Source: Dermacoccus abyssi
Lineage (GTDB): Bacteria; Actinomycetota; Actinomycetes; Actinomycetales; Dermatophilaceae
Direction: 5' to 3' (one strand)
DNA: 64,000 nucleotides
Assembly: GCF_034541975.1 (NCBI RefSeq)
Contig: NZ_JAVYJM010000001.1
The first letter of the stretch is position 1, and each line of letters opens with the position of its first letter. Position numbers and translations under genes: made by a program. This document shows positions 43,505 through 54,036 of this stretch, one piece after another. The notes below the pieces were generated by a model. That model did no database searches and had not been told where the DNA came from. It saw only the letters and a list, made by a program, of their open reading frames with translations.

Positions 43505-43643
43505 AGGGTCAGGCGACCCTCGACTCCGTTCGCTTGATCCTCAGCGCGCGGACTACTCATTGGCTCAGTTCGTCAGCGCCCGATTCGGCAGGGCCGGGCC
43601 TTCGCACGCTCCGGCGCGAACCTACCTCGGTCGGGCTTGATCG

Positions 43644-45815
43644 TCACTGAGCTTTCTTGTCTCGCCGACGACGGTGCAGGATCGGCTCGGTGTAGCCGTT
43701 CGGCTGCTTCGCGCCCTCGAGGATGAGCTCCTTCGCGGCGTTGAACGCAATGCCGTCGAAGCCGGGAGCCATCGGCTCGTAGGCCGCATCGCCCTCGTTC
43801 TGCTTGTCGACGATCGGCGCCATGCGCTTGAGCGACGCGACGACGTCGTCCTCGCTCACGATGCCGTGCTGCAGCCAGTTGGCGAGCAGCTGCGACGAGA
43901 TGCGCAGCGTGGCGCGGTCCTCCATGAGCGCGACGTCGTGGATGTCCGGCACCTTCGAGCAGCCGACGCCCTGGTCGATCCAGCGCACGACGTAGCCGAG
44001 GATCGACTGGCAGTTGTTGTCGAGCTCCTGCTGCTTCTCCTCGTCCGAGAAGTTCGTGTCCTCGGCGAGCGGGATCTGCAGGATGTCGTCGACCGACGCC
44101 GCCTGACGCTTGGCCAGCTCCTCCTGAACCGCGAAGACGTCGACCTCGTGGTAGTGCAGGGCGTGCAGCGTGGCCGCCGTCGGCGAGGGCACCCACGCGG
44201 TCGTCGCGCCGGCCTTGGGCTGGGCGACCTTCTGCTCGAGCATGTCGGCCATGAGGTCCGGCATCGCCCACATGCCCTTACCGATCTGAGCCTTGTGCTG
44301 CAGGCCGTCCCTCAGGCCCACGTCGACGTTGTTGTCCTCGTACGCCTTGATCCACGTCTGGGCCTTCATGTCGGCCTTGCGCACCATCGGGCCGGCGAGC
44401 ATCGAGGTGTGGATCTCATCGCCCGTGCGGTCGAGGAAGCCGGTGTTGATGAACACCGTGCGCGCCGACGCGGCGTTGATGCACGCGGAGAGGTTGACCG
44501 TCGTGCGGCGCTCCTCGTCCATGATGCCGACCTTGATCGTGTTCTCCGGCAGGCCGAGCACCTTCTCGACGCGGCCGAACAGCTCGTTCGTGAACGCGAC
44601 CTCCTTGGGCCCGTGCATCTTCGGCTTCACGATGTAGATCGAGCCGGTGCGCGTGTTGCTCACGCCCTCCTTGCCGACGAAGCCGTGCAGCGCCGCCAGC
44701 GACGTGACGAGCGCGTCGAGGATGCCCTCGCCGACCTCGTTGCCGTCGGCATCGAGGACGGCGTCGCTCGTCATGAGGTGGCCGACGTTGCGGACGAACA
44801 GCAACGATCGGCCCGGCAGGGTGAACGTGTCGCCGCCGGGGGAGACGTATTCGCGGTCGGGATTGAGCTCGCGCTTGAACGTCTTGCCGTTCTTCGTGAT
44901 CTCCTCGGCGAGGTCACCCTTGTTGAGGCCGAGCCAGTTCGTATAACCGAGCACTTTGTCCTCGGCATCGACGGCGGCGACGGAATCCTCGAGGTCCATG
45001 ATCGTCGTGACAGCCGACTCGACGAGGACGTCCTTGATGCCGGCCGGGTCGGTCGCGCCGATCGGGGACTCGGCGTCGATCTGGATCTCCAGGTGAAGAC
45101 CGTTGTGCTTCAGCAGGATTCCCTCCGGCTGCGCAGGCAGCCCGACGTAGCCGGCGAACTCGTCGGCGTTCTTCAGCGACGTCGTGCGCTCACCGTCGAG
45201 GTGGACGACGAGCTCGCCGCCGTCGACGCCGAAGCCGGTGACGTCGGTGTAGGAACCCTCGGCGAGCGGGACGGCAGTGTCGAGGAAGTTCTTCGCGAAC
45301 GCGATGACGGCGTCGCCGCGCACCGTGTTGTACGAGGTGCCCTTCTCCTTGCCGTCGGCCTCGTCGATCGCGTCGGTGCCGTAGAGCGCGTCGTAGAGCG
45401 AACCCCAGCGGGCGTTCGACGCGTTGAGCGCGAAGCGGGCGTTGAGGATCGGCACGACGAGCTGCGGGCCGGCGGTGTCGGTGATCTCGCGGTCGACGTT
45501 CTCCGTCGTGATGGAGAAGTCGGCCGGTGCGTCGACGAGGTAGCCGATCTCGGTGAGGAAGGCCTTGTACGCGTCGAAGTCGGGCTTGCCCGGGTTGTCG
45601 CGGTGGTAGGCGTCGATCTTCGCCTGGAGCTCGTCACGCTCGGCGAGGAGAGCCTTGTTCTTAGGTCCGAGGTCGGTGATGACCTCGGCGAAACCCTTCC
45701 AGTACGTCTCCTGGTCGACGTCCGTGCCCGGCAGGACCAAGTCGTTGATGAAGTCGTACAGGACGGTGGCGACCTGGAGTCCGTGCACCTCGGTGCGCGG
45801 CGTGGTGTCAGTCAT
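43644..45815 (-). CDS. glcB: Malate synthase G
   Basis: 723 residues, the usual length of the G isoform. It condenses acetyl-CoA with glyoxylate to malate in the glyoxylate bypass. Visible: ARFALNASNARWGSLYDALYGTDAI at the N-domain, DLEDSVAAVDAEDKV (metal-binding Glu/Asp region), RSLLFVRNVGHLM, KPKMHGPKEVAF, GIMDEERRTTVNL, and TGFLDRTGDEIHTSMLAGPMVRKA, then catalytic Asp in the C-terminal plug. A Shine-Dalgarno AAAGGAAG precedes. No isocitrate lyase gene in the window. Confidence 0.97.
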   Translation of the reverse strand: MTDTTPRTEVHGLQVATVLYDFINDLVLPGTDVDQETYWKGFAEVITDLGPKNKALLAERDELQAKIDAYHRDNPGKPDFDAYKAFLTEIGYLVDAPADFSITTENVDREITDTAGPQLVVPILNARFALNASNARWGSLYDALYGTDAIDEADGKEKGTSYNTVRGDAVIAFAKNFLDTAVPLAEGSYTDVTGFGVDGGELVVHLDGERTTSLKNADEFAGYVGLPAQPEGILLKHNGLHLEIQIDAESPIGATDPAGIKDVLVESAVTTIMDLEDSVAAVDAEDKVLGYTNWLGLNKGDLAEEITKNGKTFKRELNPDREYVSPGGDTFTLPGRSLLFVRNVGHLMTSDAVLDADGNEVGEGILDALVTSLAALHGFVGKEGVSNTRTGSIYIVKPKMHGPKEVAFTNELFGRVEKVLGLPENTIKVGIMDEERRTTVNLSACINAASARTVFINTGFLDRTGDEIHTSMLAGPMVRKADMKAQTWIKAYEDNNVDVGLRDGLQHKAQIGKGMWAMPDLMADMLEQKVAQPKAGATTAWVPSPTAATLHALHYHEVDVFAVQEELAKRQAASVDDILQIPLAEDTNFSDEEKQQELDNNCQSILGYVVRWIDQGVGCSKVPDIHDVALMEDRATLRISSQLLANWLQHGIVSEDDVVASLKRMAPIVDKQNEGDAAYEPMAPGFDGIAFNAAKELILEGAKQPNGYTEPILHRRRRDKKAQ

Positions 45816-45912
45816 GTGCTTCCTTTCGTCGCATGCAGAGGGCTCCTTCGCTCCAACGCTACGCGTCAGTAGACCGGTTGCGGCAGGTTTGAGGGCGCCG
45901 AAGTGACACGCG

Positions 45913-46848
45913 TCACGCGTCGTGCGGAAGGCGCGCCTCGATCCACGCGAGAACGTGGGCCGTCACGTCGTCGCGGTTGGTCTCGTTGAGCAGTTCGTGG
46001 CGCGCGCCGGGGTAGAGCATGAGCGTCACGTCCTCCACGCCGCCCTCGCGCAACATGGCCGCGGCCGCCTCGACACCGCGACCGTCGCCACCCGCCGGAT
46101 CGGCGTCACCGGACACGACGAGGATGGGCAGCTTCGCTGGTGTGGCCGCGACGAAGGACGGGGTGTTGACGAGGCGCAGGCCGCCGAGCATGTCGACGTA
46201 GAACCCTGCGGTGGCGATGAACCCGCACTTGTCGTCGGCGACGTAGGCGTCGACCTCGGCGTCGTCCCGGCTCAGCCAGTCGAAGTCCGTGCGCGCCGGC
46301 TTGAACGCCTTGTTGAACGCACCGAACGAGAGTTTGTCGAGAAGCTTGCTCGGGTGCTTCGCGCCGCGCAGGCGCGCCTCGGCGGCGGCCACCTTCGACC
46401 CCACGAGCCCCAGCGTTCCTGCGTCGGCAGGCGTTCCCGACAGGACGAGGGCCGTGAGGCGTTCACCGTGACGCACCGCGTACGTGCGCGCGAGCAGCGA
46501 GCCCATGCTGTGGCCGAACAGGACGATCGGCGCGTTCGCGTGCTCGGCGCTCGCGTGCGTGACGACGGTGTCGATGTCGTCCGTGACGCGGTTCCAGCCG
46601 TCGGACTCGGCGAAGTACCCGAGGGTTCCGCCTTCAGCGGTGCGTCCGTGGCCGCGGTGGTCGGCGGCATAGACGGCGAACCCGGCACCGGTGAGGGCGT
46701 CCGCGAAGCGGGCGTACCTCTCGCCGTGCTCGGCCATGCCGTGCGCGATGACGACGACCGCGCGCGTCGACGCTTCGTCGGCCACCCAGCGGCGGCCGCG
46801 CAGCGTCGTGCCGTCAGGGGCAGTGAGGTCGAAGGGCTGGGGCTGCAC
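45913..46848 (-). CDS. Alpha/beta hydrolase, monoacylglycerol lipase-like
   Basis: 311 residues. Nucleophile elbow GHSMGS (S114), catalytic Asp in VVSGDADP and His in YPGARHELLNE. The N-terminal HGMAEHGERYARFADAL and DHRGHGRT are typical of the Hydrolase_4/monoacylglycerol lipase family. No signal peptide. ATG at 46848. It lies 62 bp downstream of ilvA on the same strand. Confidence 0.92.
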   Translation of the reverse strand: MQPQPFDLTAPDGTTLRGRRWVADEASTRAVVVIAHGMAEHGERYARFADALTGAGFAVYAADHRGHGRTAEGGTLGYFAESDGWNRVTDDIDTVVTHASAEHANAPIVLFGHSMGSLLARTYAVRHGERLTALVLSGTPADAGTLGLVGSKVAAAEARLRGAKHPSKLLDKLSFGAFNKAFKPARTDFDWLSRDDAEVDAYVADDKCGFIATAGFYVDMLGGLRLVNTPSFVAATPAKLPILVVSGDADPAGGDGRGVEAAAAMLREGGVEDVTLMLYPGARHELLNETNRDDVTAHVLAWIEARLPHDA

Positions 46849-46910
46849 GGGTTCTCCTCGAGGCGGGTGGCTGAGCTACCGCTATCCTGCCCGGTCGGAG
46901 CCCTGAACAG

Positions 46911-48188
46911 TCACAAAACCATGCGGAAAAGCGGCGAGTCCGGGTCGACGCGCTCGGTGCGCATCGCCGACTCCGCCATGCGCTCGAGCAGCGGCTCGAG
47001 ACCGGCAGGCTCGCCGAGTTCGAGGCCGACGAGCGCCGGCCCGGTCTCACGGTTGGAGCGCTTCGTGTACTCGAACAGCGTGATGTCGTCCTCCGGGCCG
47101 AGGATCTCGTTGAGGAAGCGGCGCAACTGGCCGGGCTCCTGCGGGAACTCGACGAGGAAGTAGTGCTTGCGCCCTTCGTAGACGAGCGAGCGCTCGACGA
47201 CTTCCGCGTAGCGCGAGACGTCGTTGTTGCCGCCGGACAGGATGGCGAGAACGAGTTCGCCGTCGGCGATCTCGACGTCGTCGAGCGCTGCCGAGGCCAA
47301 CGCCCCCGCGGGCTCGGCGATGATGCCGTCGCTCTGGTACAGGTCGAGCATCTCGGTGCAGATGCGCCCCTCGGCAACACTGAAACAGGGCACCTCGCCC
47401 GCCGCGATGACCGGGTAGGTGTTCGCGCCGAGCAGGCCGACGGTGGCGCCGTCGACGAAGGGGTCGGTGACCGGCACCGAGACGGGGCGACCCGCCGCAA
47501 GCGCGGCCTGCAGAGAGGGCGCGCCGACCGGCTCGACGCCGACGATGCGAGTCTTCGGGTGGCGTTCACGCACCCACGCCGTGGTGCCGGCGAGCAACCC
47601 GCCACCTCCGACGGGCACGACGACGACGTCGGGCACCCGGCCGTGCTGGATCTCGCACTGGGCGAACGCCTCGCGCGCCACCGTGCCCTGGCCGGCGATC
47701 GTGCGCACGTCGTCGAAAGCGGGCACGAGCGTTGCCCCGGTCGTGGTGGCGAACTCACCGGCGGCTGCGGCCGCCACGTCATAGGTGTCGCCCTCGACGA
47801 CCGTCGTCACCCACGGGCCGCCGAGCACGCGCACGCGTTCACGCTTCTGACGCGGCGTCGTGCGCGGCAGGAAGATCGTCGCCTTCACCCCGAGGCGCGC
47901 ACACGCATAGGCGACGCCCTGGGCGTGGTTGCCGGCGGAGGCGCACACGACACCGGCCGCGCGGGCGTCCTCGTCGAGCTGCGCGATGAGGTTGCTCGCC
48001 CCGCGAATCTTGTAGGAGCGCACCGGCTGCTGATCCTCACGCTTGAGGACGACGGTGGCGCCGTACTTCGCGCTCAGGCGGTCGCTCTCGGTGACGGGCG
48101 TCGGAGCGAGCAGGCCCTCGAGGCGCGCTGCGGCGGCGTCGACTGCTGCTGCGTCGACGCCGGGGGTGGGGGTGGTCGTGCTGGTCAC
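46911..48188 (-). CDS. ilvA: Threonine ammonia-lyase (threonine dehydratase)
   Basis: 425 residues. Deaminates threonine to 2-oxobutyrate for isoleucine synthesis. PLP lysine K60 in RSYKIRGA, SAGNHAQGVAYACARLG, VPVGGGGLLAG and SGGNNDVSR are visible. The C-terminal 90 residues (HYFLVEFPQEPGQLRRFLNEIL) form a single ACT-like regulatory domain, the short form common in actinobacteria, rather than the double domain of E. coli IlvA. A small membrane protein gene is 40 bp upstream on the same strand. Confidence 0.95.
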   Translation of the reverse strand: MTSTTTPTPGVDAAAVDAAAARLEGLLAPTPVTESDRLSAKYGATVVLKREDQQPVRSYKIRGASNLIAQLDEDARAAGVVCASAGNHAQGVAYACARLGVKATIFLPRTTPRQKRERVRVLGGPWVTTVVEGDTYDVAAAAAGEFATTTGATLVPAFDDVRTIAGQGTVAREAFAQCEIQHGRVPDVVVVPVGGGGLLAGTTAWVRERHPKTRIVGVEPVGAPSLQAALAAGRPVSVPVTDPFVDGATVGLLGANTYPVIAAGEVPCFSVAEGRICTEMLDLYQSDGIIAEPAGALASAALDDVEIADGELVLAILSGGNNDVSRYAEVVERSLVYEGRKHYFLVEFPQEPGQLRRFLNEILGPEDDITLFEYTKRSNRETGPALVGLELGEPAGLEPLLERMAESAMRTERVDPDSPLFRMVL

Positions 48189-48228
48189 GGCGTCCAGACT
48201 CTCATGCGCCGCGCGAGAGCCGCGTGGC

Positions 48229-48390
48229 CTACTCGGATGACGGATAACGCGCCTCGCGGGCCTGTTGCACCTTCGCGTGCCGCGAGCGGTCGAGGCGGAG
48301 CGTCAGGGCGATGACTCCCACGAGCAGGAGCCCGCACACGGCACCGAACAGCGCTGCCATGACGACGACGCCGACGGGATCGTTGTTCAC
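48229..48390 (-). CDS. Small single-pass membrane protein (53 aa)
   Basis: GTG start; the product reads VNNDPVGVVVMAALFGAVCG, then a hydrophobic run through LLLVGVIALTL, then a basic tail RLDRSRHAKVQQAR and end RYPSSE. One transmembrane helix (about residues 7-32) followed by positive charges predicts an N-out/C-in protein. It is too short for most gene callers. It sits 40 bp ahead of ilvA in the same direction. Not recognised. Confidence 0.55.
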   Translation of the reverse strand: MNNDPVGVVVMAALFGAVCGLLLVGVIALTLRLDRSRHAKVQQAREARYPSSE

Positions 48391-48553
48391 CGGGCCACCG
48401 TGTCACCCCGACCTGTGTCACCACTGGGAACCCTCGGCGAAAAAGCATTGTTGTCGAATCGTGTTCTCACGTGTGAACCACGTGCCTCCTTCGTGCGTCA
48501 GACATGGCAGAGTCGATGTGAGGACGCTCGACACGAGCAACGAGGGGAGCGGA

Positions 48554-49612
48554 ATGCAGCACGACAAGCGGCGCTGCGCCGAATGTGGGGAGCAGGTCTC
48601 GGGGCCGTTCTGCAGCAACTGCGGCACGCGCACGGCCGTGGGGGCCACGGCCGGCGCGAACACGAGCGGGGCGTTCTTCGACGAGGAACCCACCCGTCTC
48701 GGTGCTGACCGCGCCGTGGATCAGCCGTACAACGGTTACGCCTCCGACGACGCGGACGAGTACGGGGGCGGCGTGCCCCCGGTGGAGCCCGCGGCGACGT
48801 CGTCCGTCCGGCCCGCCAAGACGAACCAGATGCTCGTGGCGCTCATCGCCGTTGTCGCGCTCGCCGTCGTCGGAATGCTCGGCTACCTCTTCACGAACGG
48901 TCGCGGAGACGACAAGGCCGATCCGCCGCCGGTGAGCGACTCCTCCACCAGCGCACCGACGAAGAGCACGTCGTCCTCGACGTCGTCGTCCTCGACGTCG
49001 TCGAGCACGACACAGAGTTCGACGAGCAGCCCTGACCCCTCCACGACACAGGGCAACTCGAACGGTGGCAACAACGGCGGCGGGGGAGCACCTGCGCCTG
49101 CACCGTCGCAGACCACCGAGGAACCTGCCCCTGCACCCAGCCCGAGCACGACGGGTGTCAGCGAGCTTCCCGGCCTCGTCAAGACGACGAGCATGGGCGG
49201 TTCGGACTACGCGATGACCCGTGAGGGCAACACGGTCACGGTCTGGCGGGCCGGAAGCGGCGGCGCCAGCCGAATCGGCTCCTTCACCCTGCGTGGCGGC
49301 GGAGGAAGCAACGGACTGGACTTCATCAACCTGCCCGGCTGCAGCGCGCCGGTCGTCGCGTGGAACGCAGCGAGCGCGAGCGGGTCGGCTGCGTACGGCT
49401 ACGACGGTTCGGGCTACCAGGCGTACGTGGGCAGCTCGAGCGGCAGCATGTCGCCGAGCGGTGGATCGCCGAGCTCGTACGGCGTCAACGCCTACAACGG
49501 CATGCTGGAGATCCGTGACAGCTCCAAGCAGAAGGCACGTGGTTCGGGTAACCACTTCGACAGCTGCGAGAGCGCCTCACCGGACGTGCTGCACATGGTG
49601 AGCGGCGGCTGA
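48554..49612 (+). CDS. Zinc-ribbon single-pass membrane protein with Ser/Thr-rich stalk
   Basis: 352 residues. An N-terminal zinc ribbon with two CX2C knuckles (RCAECGEQ ... FCSNCG) is followed by an acidic region, one transmembrane helix (MLVALIAVVALAVVGMLGYLF, about 97-117), a low-complexity Ser/Thr then Pro/Ala/Gly stalk (about 125-200) and an extracytoplasmic domain of about 150 residues (GLVKTTSMGGSDYAMTREG ...). The last domain is not recognised. Zinc-ribbon membrane proteins of this build are common in actinobacteria. ATG at 48554. Confidence 0.8.
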   Translation: MQHDKRRCAECGEQVSGPFCSNCGTRTAVGATAGANTSGAFFDEEPTRLGADRAVDQPYNGYASDDADEYGGGVPPVEPAATSSVRPAKTNQMLVALIAVVALAVVGMLGYLFTNGRGDDKADPPPVSDSSTSAPTKSTSSSTSSSSTSSSTTQSSTSSPDPSTTQGNSNGGNNGGGGAPAPAPSQTTEEPAPAPSPSTTGVSELPGLVKTTSMGGSDYAMTREGNTVTVWRAGSGGASRIGSFTLRGGGGSNGLDFINLPGCSAPVVAWNAASASGSAAYGYDGSGYQAYVGSSSGSMSPSGGSPSSYGVNAYNGMLEIRDSSKQKARGSGNHFDSCESASPDVLHMVSGG

Positions 49613-49657
49613 CACGTCCGCCGTCACGCGGGGCGGCAAGACGCTCGCGGAGGTCGC

Positions 49658-49708
49658 AAAGGGGCCGGGCCCGAAGCCACGAGATGTGGTTTCGGGCCCG
49701 GCCCCTTT
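49658..49708. terminator. Long bidirectional terminator between zinc-ribbon gene and katA
   Basis: AAAGGGGCCGGGCCCGAA pairs with TTCGGGCCCGGCCCCTTT, with a further CCAC/GTGG after one mismatch; the A- and T-rich ends on each side suit termination in both directions. Confidence 0.85.
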
Positions 49709-49727
49709 CGTGCTGGTGGCCTGAGGG

Positions 49728-51143
49728 TCAGACCTCGAGCGCGCCGTTGGCGATGCACGCCTTGCGGACGCCCTCGCCGTAGGCCGGGTCGGCCTTCGTG
49801 CAGTTCTCGATGTGACGCTGGATCGTCTGCGCGGTCGCGCCCTTGATGGCGGCGGCCGTGTTGGCGAACAGCGCGTGCTGATGCTCGGGCGACATGAGGC
49901 GGAACAGGTTGCCCGGCTGCTCGTAGTAGTTGTCGTCGTCCGCGCGGTAGTCCCAGTGGTCGGCGACGTGCGCCATCTCCTGATACTTCGCCATGTCGGA
50001 CGCCGGCTCTGCGTAGGAGGGCTGCTCCTGCATCGCGCCGTAGCTGTTCGGCTCGTAGTGCGTCTCACTGCCCTTGTTGCCGTCGACGCGCATCTGGCCG
50101 TCGCGGTGGAAGGTGTGCACGGGGCACTTCGGCGCGTTGACCGGGATCTGGTGGTGGTTGACGCCGAGGCGGTAGCGCTGCGCGTCCGTGTAGCTGAACA
50201 GGCGGGCCTGCAGCATGCGGTCGGGCGAGACGGAGATGCCCGGCACGAGGTGCGACGGCGCGAACGCGGCCTGCTCGATGTCGGCGAAGAAGTTGTCCGC
50301 GTTGCGGTTGAGCTCGAACTCGCCGACCTCGATGAGCGGGTAGTCCTTCTTGCTCCACACCTTTGTCAGGTCGAACGGGTGGAAGCGGTACGTCTTCGCG
50401 TCTTCCTCCGGCATGATCTGCACGTACATCGTCCACTTGGGGAAGTCACCGCGCTCGATGGCCTCGTAGAGGTCGCGGCCCGAGGACTCGCGATCTCCGG
50501 CGATGACCTGTGCGGCCTCGTCGTCGGTGAGGTTCTCGATGCCCTGCTGGGTGCGGAAGTGCATCTTGCACCAGAAGCGCTCGCCGGCCTCGTTGATGAA
50601 CGAGTAGGTGTGCGAGCTGAAGCCGTGCATGTGGCGGAACGTCTTGGGGATGCCGCGGTCACTCATGACGATGGTGACCTGGTGCAGCGCCTCGGGCAGC
50701 GACGACCAGAAATCCCAGTTGTTCTCCGGGCTGCGCAGGTTGGTGCGCGGGTCACGCTTGACGGCGTGGTTGAGGTCGGGGAACTTCATCGGGTCGCGGA
50801 AGAAGAAGACCGGCGTGTTGTTGCCGACCATGTCCCAGTTGCCCTCTTCGGTATAGAACTTCAGGGAGAAACCGCGGATGTCGCGCTCGGCGTCGGCCGC
50901 GCCGCGCTCACCGGCGACGGTGGAGAAGCGGGCCATCATCGGCGTCTGCTTTCCGACCTCGGAGAAGATCTTGGCCTTCGAGTACTTCTGGATCTCGGGT
51001 CTCGTCACCGTGAACGTGCCGTGCGCGCCCGAACCCTTGGCGTGCATACGACGCTCCGGGATGACCTCACGGTCGAAGTGGGCGAGCTTCTCGATGAGCC
51101 ACAGGTCCTGCAGAAGGATCGGGCCACGCGGGCCGGCCGTCAT
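49728..51143 (-). CDS. katA: Catalase (KatA, monofunctional haem catalase); N-terminal coding shifted by one base
   Basis: 471 residues from the first in-frame ATG. It converts H2O2 to water and oxygen. Active-site His is in MHAKGSGAHGTFTV, then RFSTVAGERGAADAERDIRGF, the Asn in MVGNNTPVFFFRD and the haem-ligating Tyr in RLFSYTDAQRYRLGVNHHQIPVN. The usual catalase N-terminus continues upstream in this frame (LTTAAGAPVVNNQDS) but joins the normal start codon only through a one-base shift (see 51144-51229). From 51143 the enzyme would lack about 30 arm residues. It lies downstream of furA, on the same strand. Confidence 0.9.
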   Translation of the reverse strand: MTAGPRGPILLQDLWLIEKLAHFDREVIPERRMHAKGSGAHGTFTVTRPEIQKYSKAKIFSEVGKQTPMMARFSTVAGERGAADAERDIRGFSLKFYTEEGNWDMVGNNTPVFFFRDPMKFPDLNHAVKRDPRTNLRSPENNWDFWSSLPEALHQVTIVMSDRGIPKTFRHMHGFSSHTYSFINEAGERFWCKMHFRTQQGIENLTDDEAAQVIAGDRESSGRDLYEAIERGDFPKWTMYVQIMPEEDAKTYRFHPFDLTKVWSKKDYPLIEVGEFELNRNADNFFADIEQAAFAPSHLVPGISVSPDRMLQARLFSYTDAQRYRLGVNHHQIPVNAPKCPVHTFHRDGQMRVDGNKGSETHYEPNSYGAMQEQPSYAEPASDMAKYQEMAHVADHWDYRADDDNYYEQPGNLFRLMSPEHQHALFANTAAAIKGATAQTIQRHIENCTKADPAYGEGVRKACIANGALEV

Positions 51144-51229
51144 CGAGTCCTGGTTGTTGACGACGGGCGCTCCCGCAGCCGTCGTCAGCGGGGGTGCTCC
51201 TGGTTGCGGCCCTGCTCGTTGTCGACCAT
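51144..51229 (-). pseudogene. katA: Original katA 5' end, frameshifted relative to the rest
   Basis: An ATG at 51229 with a strong AAGGAG 7 bp upstream encodes MVDNEQGRNQEHPR and then a TGA. The expected catalase N-terminus is MVDNEQGRNQEHPPLTTAAG. Adding one C to the five-C run (complement of G51190-51194) restores this sequence and joins it to the main katA frame. Either a real -1 deletion in a homopolymer or a sequencing error. Confidence 0.8.
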
Positions 51230-51340
51230 GAGGTGCTCCTTCGGTTGGTCGGGTGTGATCGGTCAGGAGGGAGGTGCTTCGGTTCTCACCCTAGGCGCTG
51301 CCACTGACAACGGACAGGGTGAAGCGGGTTCGTCCGGACG

Positions 51341-51799
51341 TCAGCCCGGCGGAGTCTTCGCGCGGCATTCGGCGCAGACGCCCCAGTAGGTGACCTCGGC
51401 TTCGTCGATCTCGAAACCGGCGCTCAGATCGCTCTCGTGTGCCGCTGTGAGGCACGGGGTTTCGCCCACGGCGCACGGGATGTCGACGATCGTCGCGCAA
51501 CGGCGACACACGAGGTGGTGGTGGTTGTCACCGATGCGGCGTTCGTACAGCGCGGACTGCCCCGCTGGTTCGATACGGCGGATGATGCCGTGAGCCGTCA
51601 TGGCGTGCAGCGCGTCGTAGACCGTCTGCATCGAGACGGCGCCGTACCCCTCGCGCACCGCCTTGAGGACGGTGTCGGCGTCGGAGTGCGGCCGGTTCTC
51701 GAGCGCTTCGAGGATGGCCAGGCGCGGACCCGTGACGCGCAGGTTGGCCTCGCGCAGCATGGTGCGCGGGTCCGGCGGCGAGGTCTGGGTCGTGGTCAT
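51341..51799 (-). CDS. furA: FurA/PerR-type peroxide-responsive repressor
   Basis: 152 residues of the Fur superfamily: winged helix (LRVTGPRLAILEALENRPHSDADTVLKAVREGYGAVSMQTVYDALHAM), then the metal-binding dimerisation domain with HHHLVCRRCATIVD and a terminal CAEC (structural zinc). FurA/CatR represses a following katG or katA until peroxide oxidises it. Its position directly ahead of katA supports this role. ATG at 51799. A FurA-box-like site lies just upstream (51818-51835). Confidence 0.92.
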   Translation of the reverse strand: MTTTQTSPPDPRTMLREANLRVTGPRLAILEALENRPHSDADTVLKAVREGYGAVSMQTVYDALHAMTAHGIIRRIEPAGQSALYERRIGDNHHHLVCRRCATIVDIPCAVGETPCLTAAHESDLSAGFEIDEAEVTYWGVCAECRAKTPPG

Positions 51800-51817
51800 G
51801 CCTCTATGGTGACGCGC

Positions 51818-51835
51818 TTTCTGGAATGAATCAAG
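51818..51835 (-). promoter_or_regulatory. FurA box
   Basis: Read on the minus strand it is CTTGATTCATTCCAGAAA, very close to the known actinobacterial FurA site TTGACTNATTCCAGAA. It ends 18 bp before the furA ATG, so furA (and katA behind it) is probably autorepressed. Confidence 0.8.
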
Positions 51836-51914
51836 GTAAGCGCTCCAGGAAGTCTGTAGACGATGCGCGCGACATACGATGCGGAACGTCGACAGGATCC
51901 CCCTGGAGCGTCTC

Positions 51915-53861
<1,947 letters not shown>

Positions 53862-54036
53862 GGACACATTCTCGCGTACGGCGTGGGTGCTCCCGCCGCG
53901 TTCCCGCGCCGCGGGCGTGCTGTGTGCCAACGCTCGCGAACCTGCGGCATCCCGCTGCCCGCCGGCTCAGGTGGAGGGGGCATAGTTGGTCTCAGCAGAG
54001 ATTGTTACCCCAGCGCCCGGAGGGGGCCGAGCAGAG

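Noticed and set aside
43674..45872. 732-codon open frame on the plus strand, antisense to glcB
   Set aside because: High-GC mirror frame of a strongly conserved malate synthase; repetitive Arg/Val/Asp/Leu composition and no domain.
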